Assembly: GCA_958295665.1 (NCBI GenBank)
Contig: OY282560.1
Span: 51,150,333 to 51,214,332 of the forward strand
Length of the DNA: 64,000 nucleotides
Reading direction: 5' to 3'
Source of the DNA: Tipula vernalis
Taxonomy: Eukaryota > Arthropoda > Insecta > Diptera > Tipulidae
Positions 15,001 to 29,200 of the stretch are shown in pieces. Each line of letters starts with the position of its first letter. The stretch's first letter is position 1. The position numbers and the translations under genes were made by a program. The notes beneath the pieces are model-generated. The model saw only the letters and a list, made by a program, of their open reading frames with translations. It did no database searches and was not told where the DNA came from.

Positions 15001-18000
15001 TCTAACCCTCATAGCTCCAATAGCATGTCCCCAGTAACAGCAAAAGTCAAGAATGGACCATGCTCTATCTTTTAATAATAGTTGCATTTCCGGACAAACT
15101 ACCGAAGATGGTTTAGTAAATTTATATATGGAACGTTAGCCGTTCAATTTAAACTTTGGGTGATTTTCGTCATATCTAACCCTCATAGCTCCAATAGCAT
15201 GTCCCCAATAACAGCAAAAGTCAAGAATGGACCATGTTCTATATTTTATTAGCAGTTGCATTTCCGGACAAACTACCGAAGATGGTTTAGTAAATTTAAA
15301 TACGGAACGTTAGTCGTTCAATTTAAACTCTGTTTGATTTCCGTCATATCTAACCCTCATAGCTCCAATAGCATGTCCCCAATAACAGCAAAAGTCAAGA
15401 ATGGACCATGGTCTATATTTTAATAGCAGTTGCATTTCCTGACAAACTACCGAAGATGGTTTAGATAAATATTGAACGTTAGCCGTTCAATTTAAACTTT
15501 GGGTGATTATCGTCCTCCGATCTAACCATCATAGCTCCAAGAGAATGTCCCCAATACTTGCTTAAGTCAAGAATGGACCATGGTCTATCTTTTAATAACA
15601 GTTGCATTTCCGGACAAACTACCGAAGATGGTTTAGTAAATTTAAATATGGAACGTTAGCCGTTCAATTTAAACTTTGGGTGATTATCGTCCTCCGATCC
15701 AACCATCATAGCTCCAAGAGAATGTCCCCAATACTTGCTTAAGTCAAGAATGGACCATGGTCTATCTTTTAATAACAGTTGCATTTCCGGACAAACTACC
15801 GAAGATGGTTTAGTAAATTTAAATATGGAACGTTAGCCGTTCAATTTAAACTTTGGGTGATTTCCGTCATATCTAACCCTCATAGCTCCAATAGCATGTC
15901 CCCAATAACAGCAAAAGTCAAGAATGGACCATGTTCTATATTTTATTAGCAGTTTCATTTCCGGACAAACTACCGAAGATGGTTTAGTAAATTTAAATAT
16001 GGAACGTTAGTCGTTCAATTTAAACTTTGGGAGATTTTCGTCATATCTAACCCTCATAGCTCCAATAGCATGTCCCCAGTAACAGCAAAAGTCAAGAATG
16101 GACCATGCTCTATCTTTTAATAATAGTTGCATTTCCGGACAAACTACCGAAGATGGTTTAGTAAATTTATATATGGAACGTTAGCCGTTCAATTTAAACT
16201 TTGGGTGATTTTCGTCATATCTAACCCTCATAGCTCCAATAGCATATCCCCAATAACAGCAAAAGTCAAGAATGGACCATGTTCTATATTTTATTAGCAG
16301 TTGCATTTCCGGACAAACTACCGAAGATGGTTTAGTAAATTTAAATACGGAACGTTAGTCGTTCAATTTAAACTCTGTTTGATTTCCGTCATATCTAACC
16401 CCCATAGCTCCAATAGCATGTCCCCAATAACAGCAAAAGTCAAGAATGGACCATGGTCTATATTTTATTAGCAGTTGCATTTCCGGACAAACTACCGAAG
16501 ATGGTTTAGTAAATTTAAATATGGAACGTTAGCCGTTCAATTTAAACTTTGGGTGATTTTCGTCATATCTAACCCTCATAGCTCCAATAGCATGTCCCCA
16601 ATAACAGCAAAAGTCAAGAATGGACCATGTTCTATATTTTATTAGCAGTTGCATTTCCGGACAAACTACCGAAGATGGTTTAGTAAATTTAAATATTGAA
16701 CGTTAGCCGTTCAATTTAAACTTTGGGTGATTATCGTCCTCCGATCCAACCATCATAGCTCTAAGAGAATGTCCCCAATACTTGCTTAAGTCAAGAATGG
16801 ACCATGGTCTATCTTTTAATAACAGTTGCATTTCCGGACAAACTACCGAAGATGGTTTAGTAAATTTAAATATGGAACGTTAGCCGTTCAATTTAAACTT
16901 TGGGTGATTTCCGTCATATCTAACCCTCATAGCTCCAATAGCATGTCCCCAATAACAGCAAAAGTCAAGAATGGACCATGTTCTATATTTTATTAGCAGT
17001 TGCATTTCCGGACAAACTACCGAAGATGGTTTAGTAAATTTAAATATTGAACGTTAGCCGTTCAATTTAAACTTTGGGTGATTATCGTCCTCCGATCCAA
17101 CCATCATAGCTCCAAGAGAATGTCCCCAATACTTGCTTAAGTCAAGAATGGACCATGGTCTATCTTTTAATAACAGTTGCATTTCCGGACAAACTACCGA
17201 AGATGGTTTAGTAAATTTAAATATGGAACGTTAGCCGTTCAATTTAAACTTTGGGTGATTTCCGTCATATCTAACCCTCATAGCTCCAATAGCATGTCCC
17301 CAATAACAGCAAAAGTCAAGAATGGACCATGTTCTATATTTTATTAGCAGTTTCATTTCCGGACAAACTACCGAAGATGGTTTAGTAAATTTAAATATGG
17401 AACGTTAGTCGTTCAATTTAAACTTTGGGAGATTTTCGTCATATCTAACCCTCATAGCTCCAATAGCATGTCCCCAGTAACAGCAAAAGTCAAGAATGGA
17501 CCATGCTCTATCTTTTAATAATAGTTGCATTTCCGGACAAACTACCGAAGATGGTTTAGTAAATTTATATATGGAACGTTAGTCGTTCAATTTAAACTCT
17601 GTTTGATTTCCGTCATATCTAACCCTCATAGCTCCAATAGCATGTCCCCAATAACAGCAAAAGTCAAGAATGGACCATGGTCTATATTTTAATAGCAGTT
17701 GCATTTCCTGACAAACTACCGAAGATGGTTTAGATAAATATTGAACGTTAGCCGTTCAATTTAAACTTTGGGTGATTATCGTCCTCCGATCTAACCATCA
17801 TAGCTCCAAGAGAATGTCCCCAATACTTGCTTAAGTCAAGAATGGACCATGGTCTATCTTTTAATAACAGTTGCATTTCCGGACAAACTACCGAAGATGG
17901 TTTAGTAAATTTAAATATGGAACGTTAGCCGTTCAATTTAAACTTTGGGTGATTTTCGTCATATCTAACCCTCAGAGCTCCAATAGCATGTCCCCAATAA

Positions 18001-18236
18001 CAGCAAAAGTCAAGAATGGACCATGTTCTATATTTTATTAGCAGTTGCATTTCCGGACAAACTACCGAAGATGGTTTAGTAAATTTAAATATGGAACGTT
18101 AGCCGTTCAATTTATACTTTGGGTGATTTTCGTCATATCTAACCCTCATAGCTCCAATAGCATGTCCCCAATAACAGCAAAAGTCAAGAATGGACCATGG
18201 TCTATCTTTTAATAACAGTTGCATTTCCGGACAAAC

Positions 18237-21200
18237 TTCCGAAGATGGTTTAGTAAATTTATATATGGAACGTTAGCCGTTCAATTTAAACTTTGGGTGA
18301 TTTTCGTCATATCTAACCCTCATAGCTCCAATAGCATGTCCCCAATAACAGCAAAAGTCAAGAATGGACCATGTTCTATATTTTATTAGCAGTTGCATTT
18401 CCGGACAAACTACCGAAGATGGTTTAGTAAATTTAAATACGGAACGTTAGTCGTTCAATTTAAACTCTGTTTGATTTCCGTCATATCTAACCCTCATAGC
18501 TCCAATAGCATGTCCCCAATAACAGCAAAAGTCAAGAATGGACCATGGTCTATATTTTAATAGCAGTTGCATTTCCTGACAAACTACCGAAGATGGTTTA
18601 GATAAATATTGAACGTTAGCCGTTCAATTTAAACTTTGGGTGATTATCGTCCTCCGATCTAACCATCATAGCTCCAAGAGAATGTCCCCAATACTTGCTT
18701 AAGTCAAGAATGGACCATGGTCTATCTTTTAATAACAGTTGCATTTCCAGACAAACTACCGAAGATGGTTTAGTAAATTTAAATATGGAACGTTAGCCGT
18801 TCAATTTAAACTTTGGGTGATTTTCGTCATATCTAACCCTCAGAGCTCCAATAGCATGTCCCCAATAACAGCAAAAGTCAAGAATGGACCATGTTCTATA
18901 TTTTATTAGCAGTTGCATTTCCGGACAAACTACCGAAGATGGTTTAGTAAATTTAAATATGGAACGTTAGCCGTTCAATTTATACTTTGGGTGATTTTCG
19001 TCATATCTAACCCTCATAGCTCCAATAGCATGTCCCCAATAACAGCAAAAGTCAAGAATGGACCATGGTCTATCTTTTAATAACAGTTGCATTTCCGGAC
19101 AAACTACCGAAGATGGTTTAGTAAATTTATATATGGAACGTTAGCCGTTCAATTTAAACTTTGGGTGATTTCCGTCATATCTAACCCTCATAGCTCCAAT
19201 AGCATGTCCCCAATAACAGCAAAAGTCAAGAATGGACCATGGTCTATATTTTAATAGCAGTTGCATTTCCTGACAAACTACCGAAGATGGTTTAGATAAA
19301 TATTGAACGTTAGCCGTTCAATTTAAACTTCGGGTGATTATCGTCCTCCGATCTAACCATCATAGCTCCAAGAGAATGTCCCCAATACTTGCTTAAGTCA
19401 AGAATGGACCATGGTCTATCTTTTAATAACAGTTGCATTTCCGGACAAACTACCGAAGATGGTTTAGTAAATTTAAATATGGAACGTTAGCCGTTCAATT
19501 TAAACTTTGGGTGATTTTCGTCATATCTAACCCTCATAGCTCCAATAGCATGTCCCCAATAACAGCAAAAGTCAAGAATGGACCATGTTCTATATTTTAT
19601 TAGCAGTTGCATTTCCGGACAAACTACCGAAGATGGTTTAGTAAATTTAAATACGGAACGTTATTCGTTCAATTTAAACTTTGAGTGATTATCGTCCGAT
19701 CTAACCATCATAGCTCCAAGAGAATGTCCCCAATATTTGCATTAGTTAAGAATGGACCATGGTCTATATTTTAATAGCAGTTGCATTTCCGGACAAACTA
19801 CCGCAGATGGTTTAGTAAATTTAAATATGGAACGTTAGCCGTTCAATTTAAACTTTGGGTGATTTTCGTCATATCTAACCCTCATAGCTCCAATAGCATG
19901 TCCCCAATAACAGCAAAAGTCAAGAATGGACCATGTTCTATATTTTATTAGCAGTTGCATTTCCGGACAAACTACCAAAGATGGTTTAGTAAATTTAAAT
20001 ACGGAACGTTAGTCGTTCAATTTAAACTCTGTTTGATTTCCGTCATATCTAACCCTCATAGCTCCAATAGCATATCCCCAATAACAGCAAAAGTCAAGAA
20101 TGGACCATGTTCTATATTTTATTAGCAGTTGCATTTCCGGACAAACTACCGAAGATGGTTTAGTAAATTTAAATATGGAACGTTAGCCGTTCAATTTATA
20201 CTTTGGGTGATTTTCGTCATATCTAACCCTCATAGCTCCAATAGCATGTCCCCAATAACAGCAAAAGTCAAGAATGGACCATGGTCTATCTTTTAATAAC
20301 AGTTGCATTTCCGGACAAACTACCGAAGATGGTTTAGTAAATTTATATATGGAACGTTAGCCGTTCAATTTAAACTTTGGGTGATTTTCGTCATATCTAA
20401 ACCTCATAGCTCCAATAGCATGTCCCCAATAACAGCAAAAGTCAAGAATGGACCATGTTCTATATTTTATTAGCAGTTGCATTTCCGGACAAACTACCGA
20501 AGATGGTTTAGTAAATTTAAATACGGAACGTTAGTCGTTCAATTTAAACTCTGTTTGATTTCCGTCATATCTAACCCTCATAGCTCCAATAGCATGTCCC
20601 CAATAACAGCAAAAGTCAAGAATGGACCATGTTCTATATTTTATTAGCAGTTGCATTTCCGGACAAACTACCGAAGATGGTTTAGTAAATTTAAATATGG
20701 AACGTTAGCCGTTCAATTTAAACTTTGGGTGATTTTCGTCATATCTAACCCTCAGAGCTCCAATAGCATGTCCCCAATAACAGAAAAAGTCAAGAATGGA
20801 CCATGGTCTATCTTTTAATAACAGTTGCATTTCCGGACAAACTACCGAAGATGGTTTAGTAAATTTATATATGGAACGTTAGCCGTTCAATTTAAACTTT
20901 GGTTGAATTTCGTCATATCTAACCCTCATAGCTCCAATAGCATGTCCCCAATAACAGCAAAAGTCAAGAATGGACCATGTTCTATATTTTATTAGCAGTT
21001 TCATTTCCGGACAAACTACCGAAGATTGTTTAGTAAATTTAAATATGGAACGTTATTCGTTCAATTTAAACTTTGAGTGATTATCGTCCGATCTAACCAT
21101 CATAGCTCCAAGAGAATGTCCCCAATATTTGCATTAGTTAAGAATGGACCATGGTCTATATTTTAATAGCAGTTGCATTTCCGGACAAACTACCGCAGAT

Positions 21201-24200
21201 GGTTTAGTAAATTTAAATATGGAACGTTAGCCGTTCAATTTAAACTTTGGGTGATTTTCGTCATATCTAACCCTCATAGCTCCAATAGCATGTCCCCAAT
21301 AACAGCAAAAGTCAAGAATGGACCATGGTCTATCTTTTAATAACAATTGCATTTCCGGACAAACTACCGAAGATGGTTTAGTAAATTTAAATATGGAACG
21401 TTAGCCGTTCAATTTAAACTTTGGGTGATTTTCGTCATATCTAACCCTCATAGCTCCAATAGCATGTCCCCAATAACAGCAAAAGTCAAGAATGGACCAT
21501 GGTCTATCTTTTAATAATAGTTGCATTTCCGGACAAACTACCGAAGATGGTTTAGTAAATTTATATATGGAACGTTAGCCGTTCAATTTAAACTTTGGGT
21601 GATTTTCGTCATATCTAACCCTCATAGCTCCAATAGCATGTCCCCAATAACAGCAAAAGTCAAGAATGGACCATGGTCTATATTTTAATAGCAGTTGCAT
21701 TTCCTGACAAACTACCGAAGATGGTTTAGATAAATATTGAACGTTAGCCGTTCAATTTAAACTTCGGGTGATTATCGTCCTCCGATCTAACCATCATAGC
21801 TCCAAGAGAATGTCCCCAATACTTGCTTAAGTCAAGAATGGACCATGGTCTATCTTTTAATAACCGTTGCATTTCCGGACAAACTACCGAAGATGGTTTA
21901 GTAAATTTAAATATGGAACGTTAGCCGTTCAATTTAAACTTTGGGTGATTTTCGTCATATCTAACCCTCATAGCTCCAATAGCATGTCCCCAATAACAGC
22001 AAAAGTCAAGAATGGACCATGGTCTATATTTTAATAGCAGTTGCATTTCCGGACAAACTACCGAAGATGGTTTAGTAAATTTAAATATGGAACGTTAGCC
22101 GTTCAATTTAAACTTTGGGTGATAATCGTCCTCCGATCTAACCATCATAGCTCCAAGAGAATGTCCCCAATACTTGCTTAAGTCAAGAATGGACCATTGT
22201 CTATCTTTTAATAACAATTGCATTTCCGGACAAACTACCGAAGATGGTTTAGTAAATTTAAATATGGAACGTTAGCCGTTCAATTTAAACTTTGGGTGAT
22301 TTTCGTCATATCTAACCCTCAGAGCTCCAATAGCATGTCCCCTTTAACAGCAAAAGTCAAGAATGGACCATGGTCTATCTTTTAATAACAGTTGCATTTC
22401 CGGACAAACTACCGAAGATGGTTTAGTAAATTTATATATGGAACGTTAGCCGTTCAATTTAAACTTTGGGTGATTTTCGTCATATCTAACCCTCATAGCT
22501 CCAATAGCATGTCCCCAATAACAGCAAAAGTCAAGAATGGACCATGTTCTATATTTTATTAGCAGTTGCATTTCCGGACAAACTACCGAAGATGGTTTAG
22601 TAAATTTAAATACGGAACGTTAGTCGTTCAATTTAAACTCTGTTTGATTTCCGTCATATCTAACCCTCATAGCTCCAATAGCATGTCCCCAATAACAGCA
22701 AAAGTCAAGAATGGACCATGGTCTATATTTTAATAGCAGTTGCATTTCCTTACAAACTACCGAAGATGGTTTAGATAAATATTGAACGTTAGCCGTTCAA
22801 TTTAAACTTTGGGTGATTATCGTCCTCCGATCTAACCATCATAGCTCCAAGAGAATGTCCCCAATACTTGCTTAAGTCAAGAATGGACCATGGTCTATCT
22901 TTTAATAACAGTTGCATTTCCAGACAAACTACCGAAGATGGTTTAGTAAATTTAAATATGGAACGTTAGCCGTTCAATTTAAACTTTGGGTGATTTTCGT
23001 CATATCTAACCCTCAGAGCTCCAATAGCATGTCCCCAATAACAGCAAAAGTCAAGAATGGACCATGTTCTATATTTTATTAGCAGTTGCATTTCCGGACA
23101 AACTACCGAAGATGGTTTAGTAAATTTAAATATGGAACGTTAGCCGTTCAATTTATACTTTGGGTGATTTTCGTCATATCTAACCCTCATAGCTCCAATA
23201 GCATGTCCCCAATAACAGCAAAAGTCAAGAATGGACCATGGTCTATCTTTTAATAACAGTTGCATTTCCGGACAAACTACCGAAGATGGTTTAGTAAATT
23301 TATATATGGAACGTTAGCCGTTCAATTTAAACTTTGGGTGATTTCCGTCATATCTAACCCTCATAGCTCCAATAGCATGTCCCCAATAACAGCAAAAGTC
23401 AAGAATGGACCATGGTCTATATTTTAATAGCAGTTGCATTTCCTGACAAACTACCGAAGATGGTTTAGATAAATATTGAACGTTAGCCGTTCAATTTAAA
23501 CTTCGGGTGATTATCGTCCTCCGATCTAACCATCATAGCTCCAAGAGAATGTCCCCAATACTTGCTTAAGTCAAGAATGGACCATGGTCTATCTTTTAAT
23601 AACAGTTGCATTTCCGGACAAACTACCGAAGATGGTTTAGTAAATTTAAATATGGAACGTTAGCCGTTCAATTTAAACTTTGGGTGATTTTCGTCATATC
23701 TAACCCTCATAGCTCCAATAGCATGTCCCCAATAACAGCAAAAGTCAAGAATGGACCATGTTCTATATTTTATTAGCAGTTGCATTTCCGGACAAACTAC
23801 CGAAGATGGTTTAGTAAATTTAAATACGGAACGTTATTCGTTCAATTTAAACTTTGAGTGATTATCGTCCGATCTAACCATCATAGCTCCAAGAGAATGT
23901 CCCCAATATTTGCATTAGTTAAGAATGGACCATGGTCTATATTTTAATAGCAGTTGCATTTCCGGACAAACTACCGCAGATGGTTTAGTAAATTTAAATA
24001 TGGAACGTTAGCCGTTCAATTTAAACTTTGGGTGATTTTCGTCATATCTAACCCTCATAGCTCCAATAGCATGTCCCCAATAACAGCAAAAGTCAAGAAT
24101 GGACCATGTTCTATATTTTATTAGCAGTTGCATTTCCGGACAAACTACCGAAGATGGTTTAGTAAATTTAAATACGGAACGTTAGTCGTTCAATTTAAAC

Positions 24201-26258
24201 TCTGTTTGATTTCCGTCATATCTAACCCTCATAGCTCCAATAGCATATCCCCAATAACAGCAAAAGTCAAGAATGGACCATGTTCTATATTTTATTAGCA
24301 GTTGCATTTCCGGACAAACTACCGAAGATGGTTTAGTAAATTTAAATATGGAACGTTAGCCGTTCAATTTATACTTTGGGTGATTTTCGTCATATCTAAC
24401 CCTCATAGCTCCAATAGCATGTCCCCAATAACAGCAAAAGTCAAGAATGGACCATGGTCTATCTTTTAATAACAGTTGCATTTCCGGACAAACTACCGAA
24501 GATGGTTTAGTAAATTTATATATGGAACGTTAGCCGTTCAATTTAAACTTTGGGTGATTTTCGTCATATCTAAACCTCATAGCTCCAATAGCATGTCCCC
24601 AATAACAGCAAAAGTCAAGAATGGACCATGTTCTATATTTTATTAGCAGTTGCATTTCCGGACAAACTACCGAAGATGGTTTAGTAAATTTAAATACGGA
24701 ACGTTAGTCGTTCAATTTAAACTCTGTTTGATTTCCGTCATATCTAACCCTCATAGCTCCAATAGCATGTCCCCAATAACAGCAAAAGTCAAGAATGGAC
24801 CATGTTCTATATTTTATTAGCAGTTGCATTTCCGGACAAACTACCGAAGATGGTTTAGTAAATTTAAATATGGAACGTTAGCCGTTCAATTTAAACTTTG
24901 GGTGATTTTCGTCATATCTAACCCTCAGAGCTCCAATAGCATGTCCCCAATAACAGAAAAAGTCAAGAATGGACCATGGTCTATCTTTTAATAACAGTTG
25001 CATTTCCGGACAAACTACCGAAGATGGTTTAGTAAATTTATATATGGAACGTTAGCCGTTCAATTTAAACTTTGGGTGAATTTCGTCATATCTAACCCTC
25101 ATAGCTCCAATAGCATGTCCCCAATAACAGCAAAAGTCAAGAATGGACCATGTTCTATATTTTATTAGCAGTTTCATTTCCGGACAAACTACCGAAGATT
25201 GTTTAGTAAATTTAAATATGGAACGTTATTCGTTCAATTTAAACTTTGAGTGATTATCGTCCGATCTAACCATCATAGCTCCAAGAGAATGTCCCCAATA
25301 TTTGCATTAGTTAAGAATGGACCATGGTCTATATTTTAATAGCAGTTGCATTTCCGGACAAACTACCGCAGATGGTTTAGTAAATTTAAATATGGAACGT
25401 TAGCCGTTCAATTTAAACTTTGGGTGATTTTCGTCATATCTAACCCTCATAGCTCCAATAGCATGTCCCCAATAACAGCAAAAGTCAAGAATGGACCATG
25501 GTCTATCTTTTAATAACAATTGCATTTCCGGACAAACTACCGAAGATGGTTTAGTAAATTTAAATATGGAACGTTAGCCGTTCAATTTAAACTTTGGGTG
25601 ATTTTCGTCATATCTAACCCTCATAGCTCCAATAGCATGTCCCCAATAACAGCAAAAGTCAAGAATGGACCATGGTCTATCTTTTAATAACAGTTGCATT
25701 TCCGGACAAACTACCGAAGATGGTTTAGTAAATTTATATATGGAACGTTAGCCGTTCAATTTAAACTTTGGGTGATTTTCGTCATATCTAACCCTCATAG
25801 CTCCAATAGCATGTCCCCAATAACAGCAAAAATCAAGAATGGACCATGGTCTATATTTTAATAGCAGTTGCATTTCCTGACAAACTACCGAAGATGGTTT
25901 AGATAAATATTGAACGTTAGCCGTTCAATTTAAACTTCGGGTGATTATCGTCCTCCGATCTAACCATCATAGCTCCAAGAGAATGTCCCCAATACTTGCT
26001 TAAGTCAAGAATGGACCATGGTCTATCTTTTAATAACCGTTGCATTTCCGGACAAACTACCGAAGATGGTTTAGTAAATTTAAATATGGAACGTTAGCCG
26101 TTCAATTTAAACTTTGGGTGATTTTCGTCATATCTAACCCTCATAGCTCCAATAGCATGTCCCCAATAACAGCAAAAGTCAAGAATGGACCATGGTCTAT
26201 ATTTTAATAGCAGTTGCATTTCCGGACAAACTACCGAAGATGGTTTAGTAAATTTAAA
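18237..26258 (+). repeat. Higher-order duplication inside the satellite (4,173-bp offset)
   Basis: Private variants recur at exactly 4,173 bp, which is about 24 monomers. These are TTTCCAGACAAAC (CAG at 18748 and 22921), TCTAAACCTC (20398 and 24571) and ACAGAAAAAGTC (20781 and 24954). The order of monomer types between these marks is also the same. Single-base differences separate the copies: GGTTGAATTT near 20891 against GGGTGAATTT near 25064, and AATCAAG near 25831 against AGTCAAG. The correspondence breaks near 22085/26258, where one extra A-type monomer appears in the right copy. Shorter blocks recur elsewhere; for example the D-B marker CTTCGGGTGATT repeats at 1,216 bp (5235 to 6451) and 2,260 bp (6451 to 8711). 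Confidence 0.85.
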
Positions 26259-29200
26259 TATGGAACGTTAGCCGTTCAATTTAAACTTTGGGTGATTTTC
26301 GTCATATCTAACCCTCATAGCTCCAATAGCATGTCCCCAATAACAGCAAAAGTCAAGAATGGACCATGGTCTATATTTTAATAGCAGTTGCATTTCCGGA
26401 CAAACTACCGAAGATGGTTTAGATAAATATTGAACGTTAGCCGTTCAATTTAAACTTTGGGTGATAATCGTCCTCCGATCTAACCATCATAGCTCCAAGA
26501 GAATGTCCCCAATACTTGCTTAAGTCAAGAATGGACCATTGTCTATCTTTTAATAACAATTGCATTTCCGGACAAACTACCGAAGATGGTTTAGTAAATT
26601 TAAATATGGAACGTTAGCCGTTCAATTTAAACTTTGGGTGATTTTCGTCATATCTAACCCTCATAGCTCCAATAGCATGTCCCCAATAACAGCAAAAGTC
26701 AAGAATGGACCATGGTCTATATTTTAATAGCAGTTGCATTTCCTGACAAACTACCGAAGATGGTTTAGATAAATATTGAACGTTAGCCGTTCAATTTAAA
26801 CTTCGGGTGATTATCGTCCTCCGATCTAACCATCATAGCTCCAAGAGAATGTCCCCAATACTTGCTTAAGTCAAGAATGGACCATGGTCTATCTTTTAAT
26901 AACCGTTGCATTTCCGGACAAACTACCGAAGATGGTTTAGTAAATTTAAATATGGAACGTTAGCCGTTCAATTTAAACTTCGGGTGATTATCGTCCTCCG
27001 ATCTAACCATCATAGCTCCAAGAGAATGTCCCCAATACTTGCTTAAGTCAAGAATGGACCATGGTCTATCTTTTAATAACCGTTGCATTTCCGGACAAAC
27101 TACCGAAGATGGTTTAGTAAATTTAAATATGGAACGTTAGCCGTTCAATTTAAACTTTGGGTGATTTTCGTCATATCTAACCCTCATAGCTCCAATAGCA
27201 TGTCCCCAGTAACAGCAAAAGTCAAGAATGGACCATGCTCTATCTTTTAATAATAGTTGCATTTCCGGACAAACTACCGAAGATGGTTTAGTAAATTTAA
27301 ATATGGAACGTTAGCCGTTCAATTTAAACTTTGGGTGATTTTCGTCATATCTAACCCTCATAGCTCCAATAGCATGTCCCCAATAACAGCAAAAGTCAAG
27401 AATGGACCATGGTCTATATTTTAATAGCAGTTGCATTTCCGGACAAACTACCGAAGATGGTTTAGATAAATATTGAACGTTAGCCGTTCAATTTAAACTT
27501 TGGGTGATTATCGTCCTCCGATCTAACCATCATAGCTCCAAGAGAATGTCCCCAATACTTGCTTAAGTCAAGAATGGACCATTGTCTATCTTTTAATAAC
27601 AATTGCATTTCCGGACAAACTACCGAAGATGGTTTAGTAAATTTAAATATGGAACGTTAGCCGTTCAATTTAAACTTTGGGTGATTTTCGTCATATCTAA
27701 CCCTCAGAGCTCCAATAGCATGTCCCCAATAACAGCAAAAGTCAAGAATGGACCATGGTCTATCTTTTAATAACAGTTGCATTTCCGGACAAACTACCGA
27801 AGATGGTTTAGTAAATTTATATATGGAACGTTAGCCGTTCAATTTAAACTTTGGGTGATTTTCGTCATATCTAACCCTCATAGCTCCAATAGCATGTCCC
27901 CAATAACAGCAAAAGTCAAGAATGGACCATGTTCTATATTTTATTAGCAGTTGCATTTCCGGACAAACTACCGAAGATGGTTTAGTAAATTTAAATACGG
28001 AACGTTAGTCGTTCAATTTAAACTCTGTTTGATTTCTGTCATATCTAACCCTCATAGCTCCAATAGCATGTCCCCAATAACAGCAAAAGTCAAGAATGGA
28101 CCATGGTCTATATTTTAATAGCAGTTGCATTTCCTGACAAACTACCGAAGATGGTTTAGATAAATATTGAACGTTAGCCGTTCAATTTAAACTTCGGGTG
28201 ATTATCGTCCTCCGATCTAACCATCATAGCTCCAAGAGAATGTCCCCAATACTTGCTTAAGTCAAGAATGGACCATGGTCTATCTTTTAATAACCGTTGC
28301 ATTTCCGGACAAACTACCGAAGATGGTTTAGTAAATTTAAATATGGAACGTTAGCCGTTCAATTTAAACTTTGGGTGATTTTCGTCATATCTAACCCTCA
28401 TAGCTCCAATAGCATGTCCCCAATAACAGCAAAAGTCAAGAATGGACCATGCTCTATCTTTTAATAATAGTTGCATTTCCGGACAAACTACCGAAGATGG
28501 TTTAGTAAATTTAAATATGGAACGTTAGCCGTTCAATTTAAACTTTGGGTGATTTTCGTCATATCTAACCCTCATAGCTCCAATAGCATGTCCCCAATAA
28601 CAGCAAAAGTCAAGAATGGACCATGTTCTATATTTTATTAGCAGTTGCATTTCCGGACAAACTACCGAAGATGGTTTAGTAAATTTAAATATGGAACGTT
28701 AGCCGTTCAATTTAAACTTTGGGTGATTTTCGTCATATCTAACCCTCATAGCTCCAATAGCATGTCCCCAATAACAGCAAAAGTCAAGAATGGACCATGG
28801 TCTATATTTTAATAGCAGTTGCATTTCCGGACAAACTACCGAAGATGGTTTAGATAAATATTGAACGTTAGCCGTTCAATTTAAACTTTGGGTGAATATC
28901 GTCCTCCGATCTAACCATCATAGCTCCAAGAGAATGTCCCCAATACTTGCTTAAGTCAAGAATGGACCATTGTCTATCTTTTAATAACAATTGCATTTCC
29001 GGACAAACTACCGAAGATGGTTTAGTAAATTTAAATATGGAACGTTAGCCGTTCAATTTAAACTTTGGGTGATTTTCGTCATATCTAACCCTCAGAACTC
29101 CAATAGCATGTCCCCAATAACAGCAAAAGTCAAGAATGGACCATGGTCTATCTTTTAATAACAGTTGCATTTCCGGACAAACTACCGAAGATGGTTTAGT

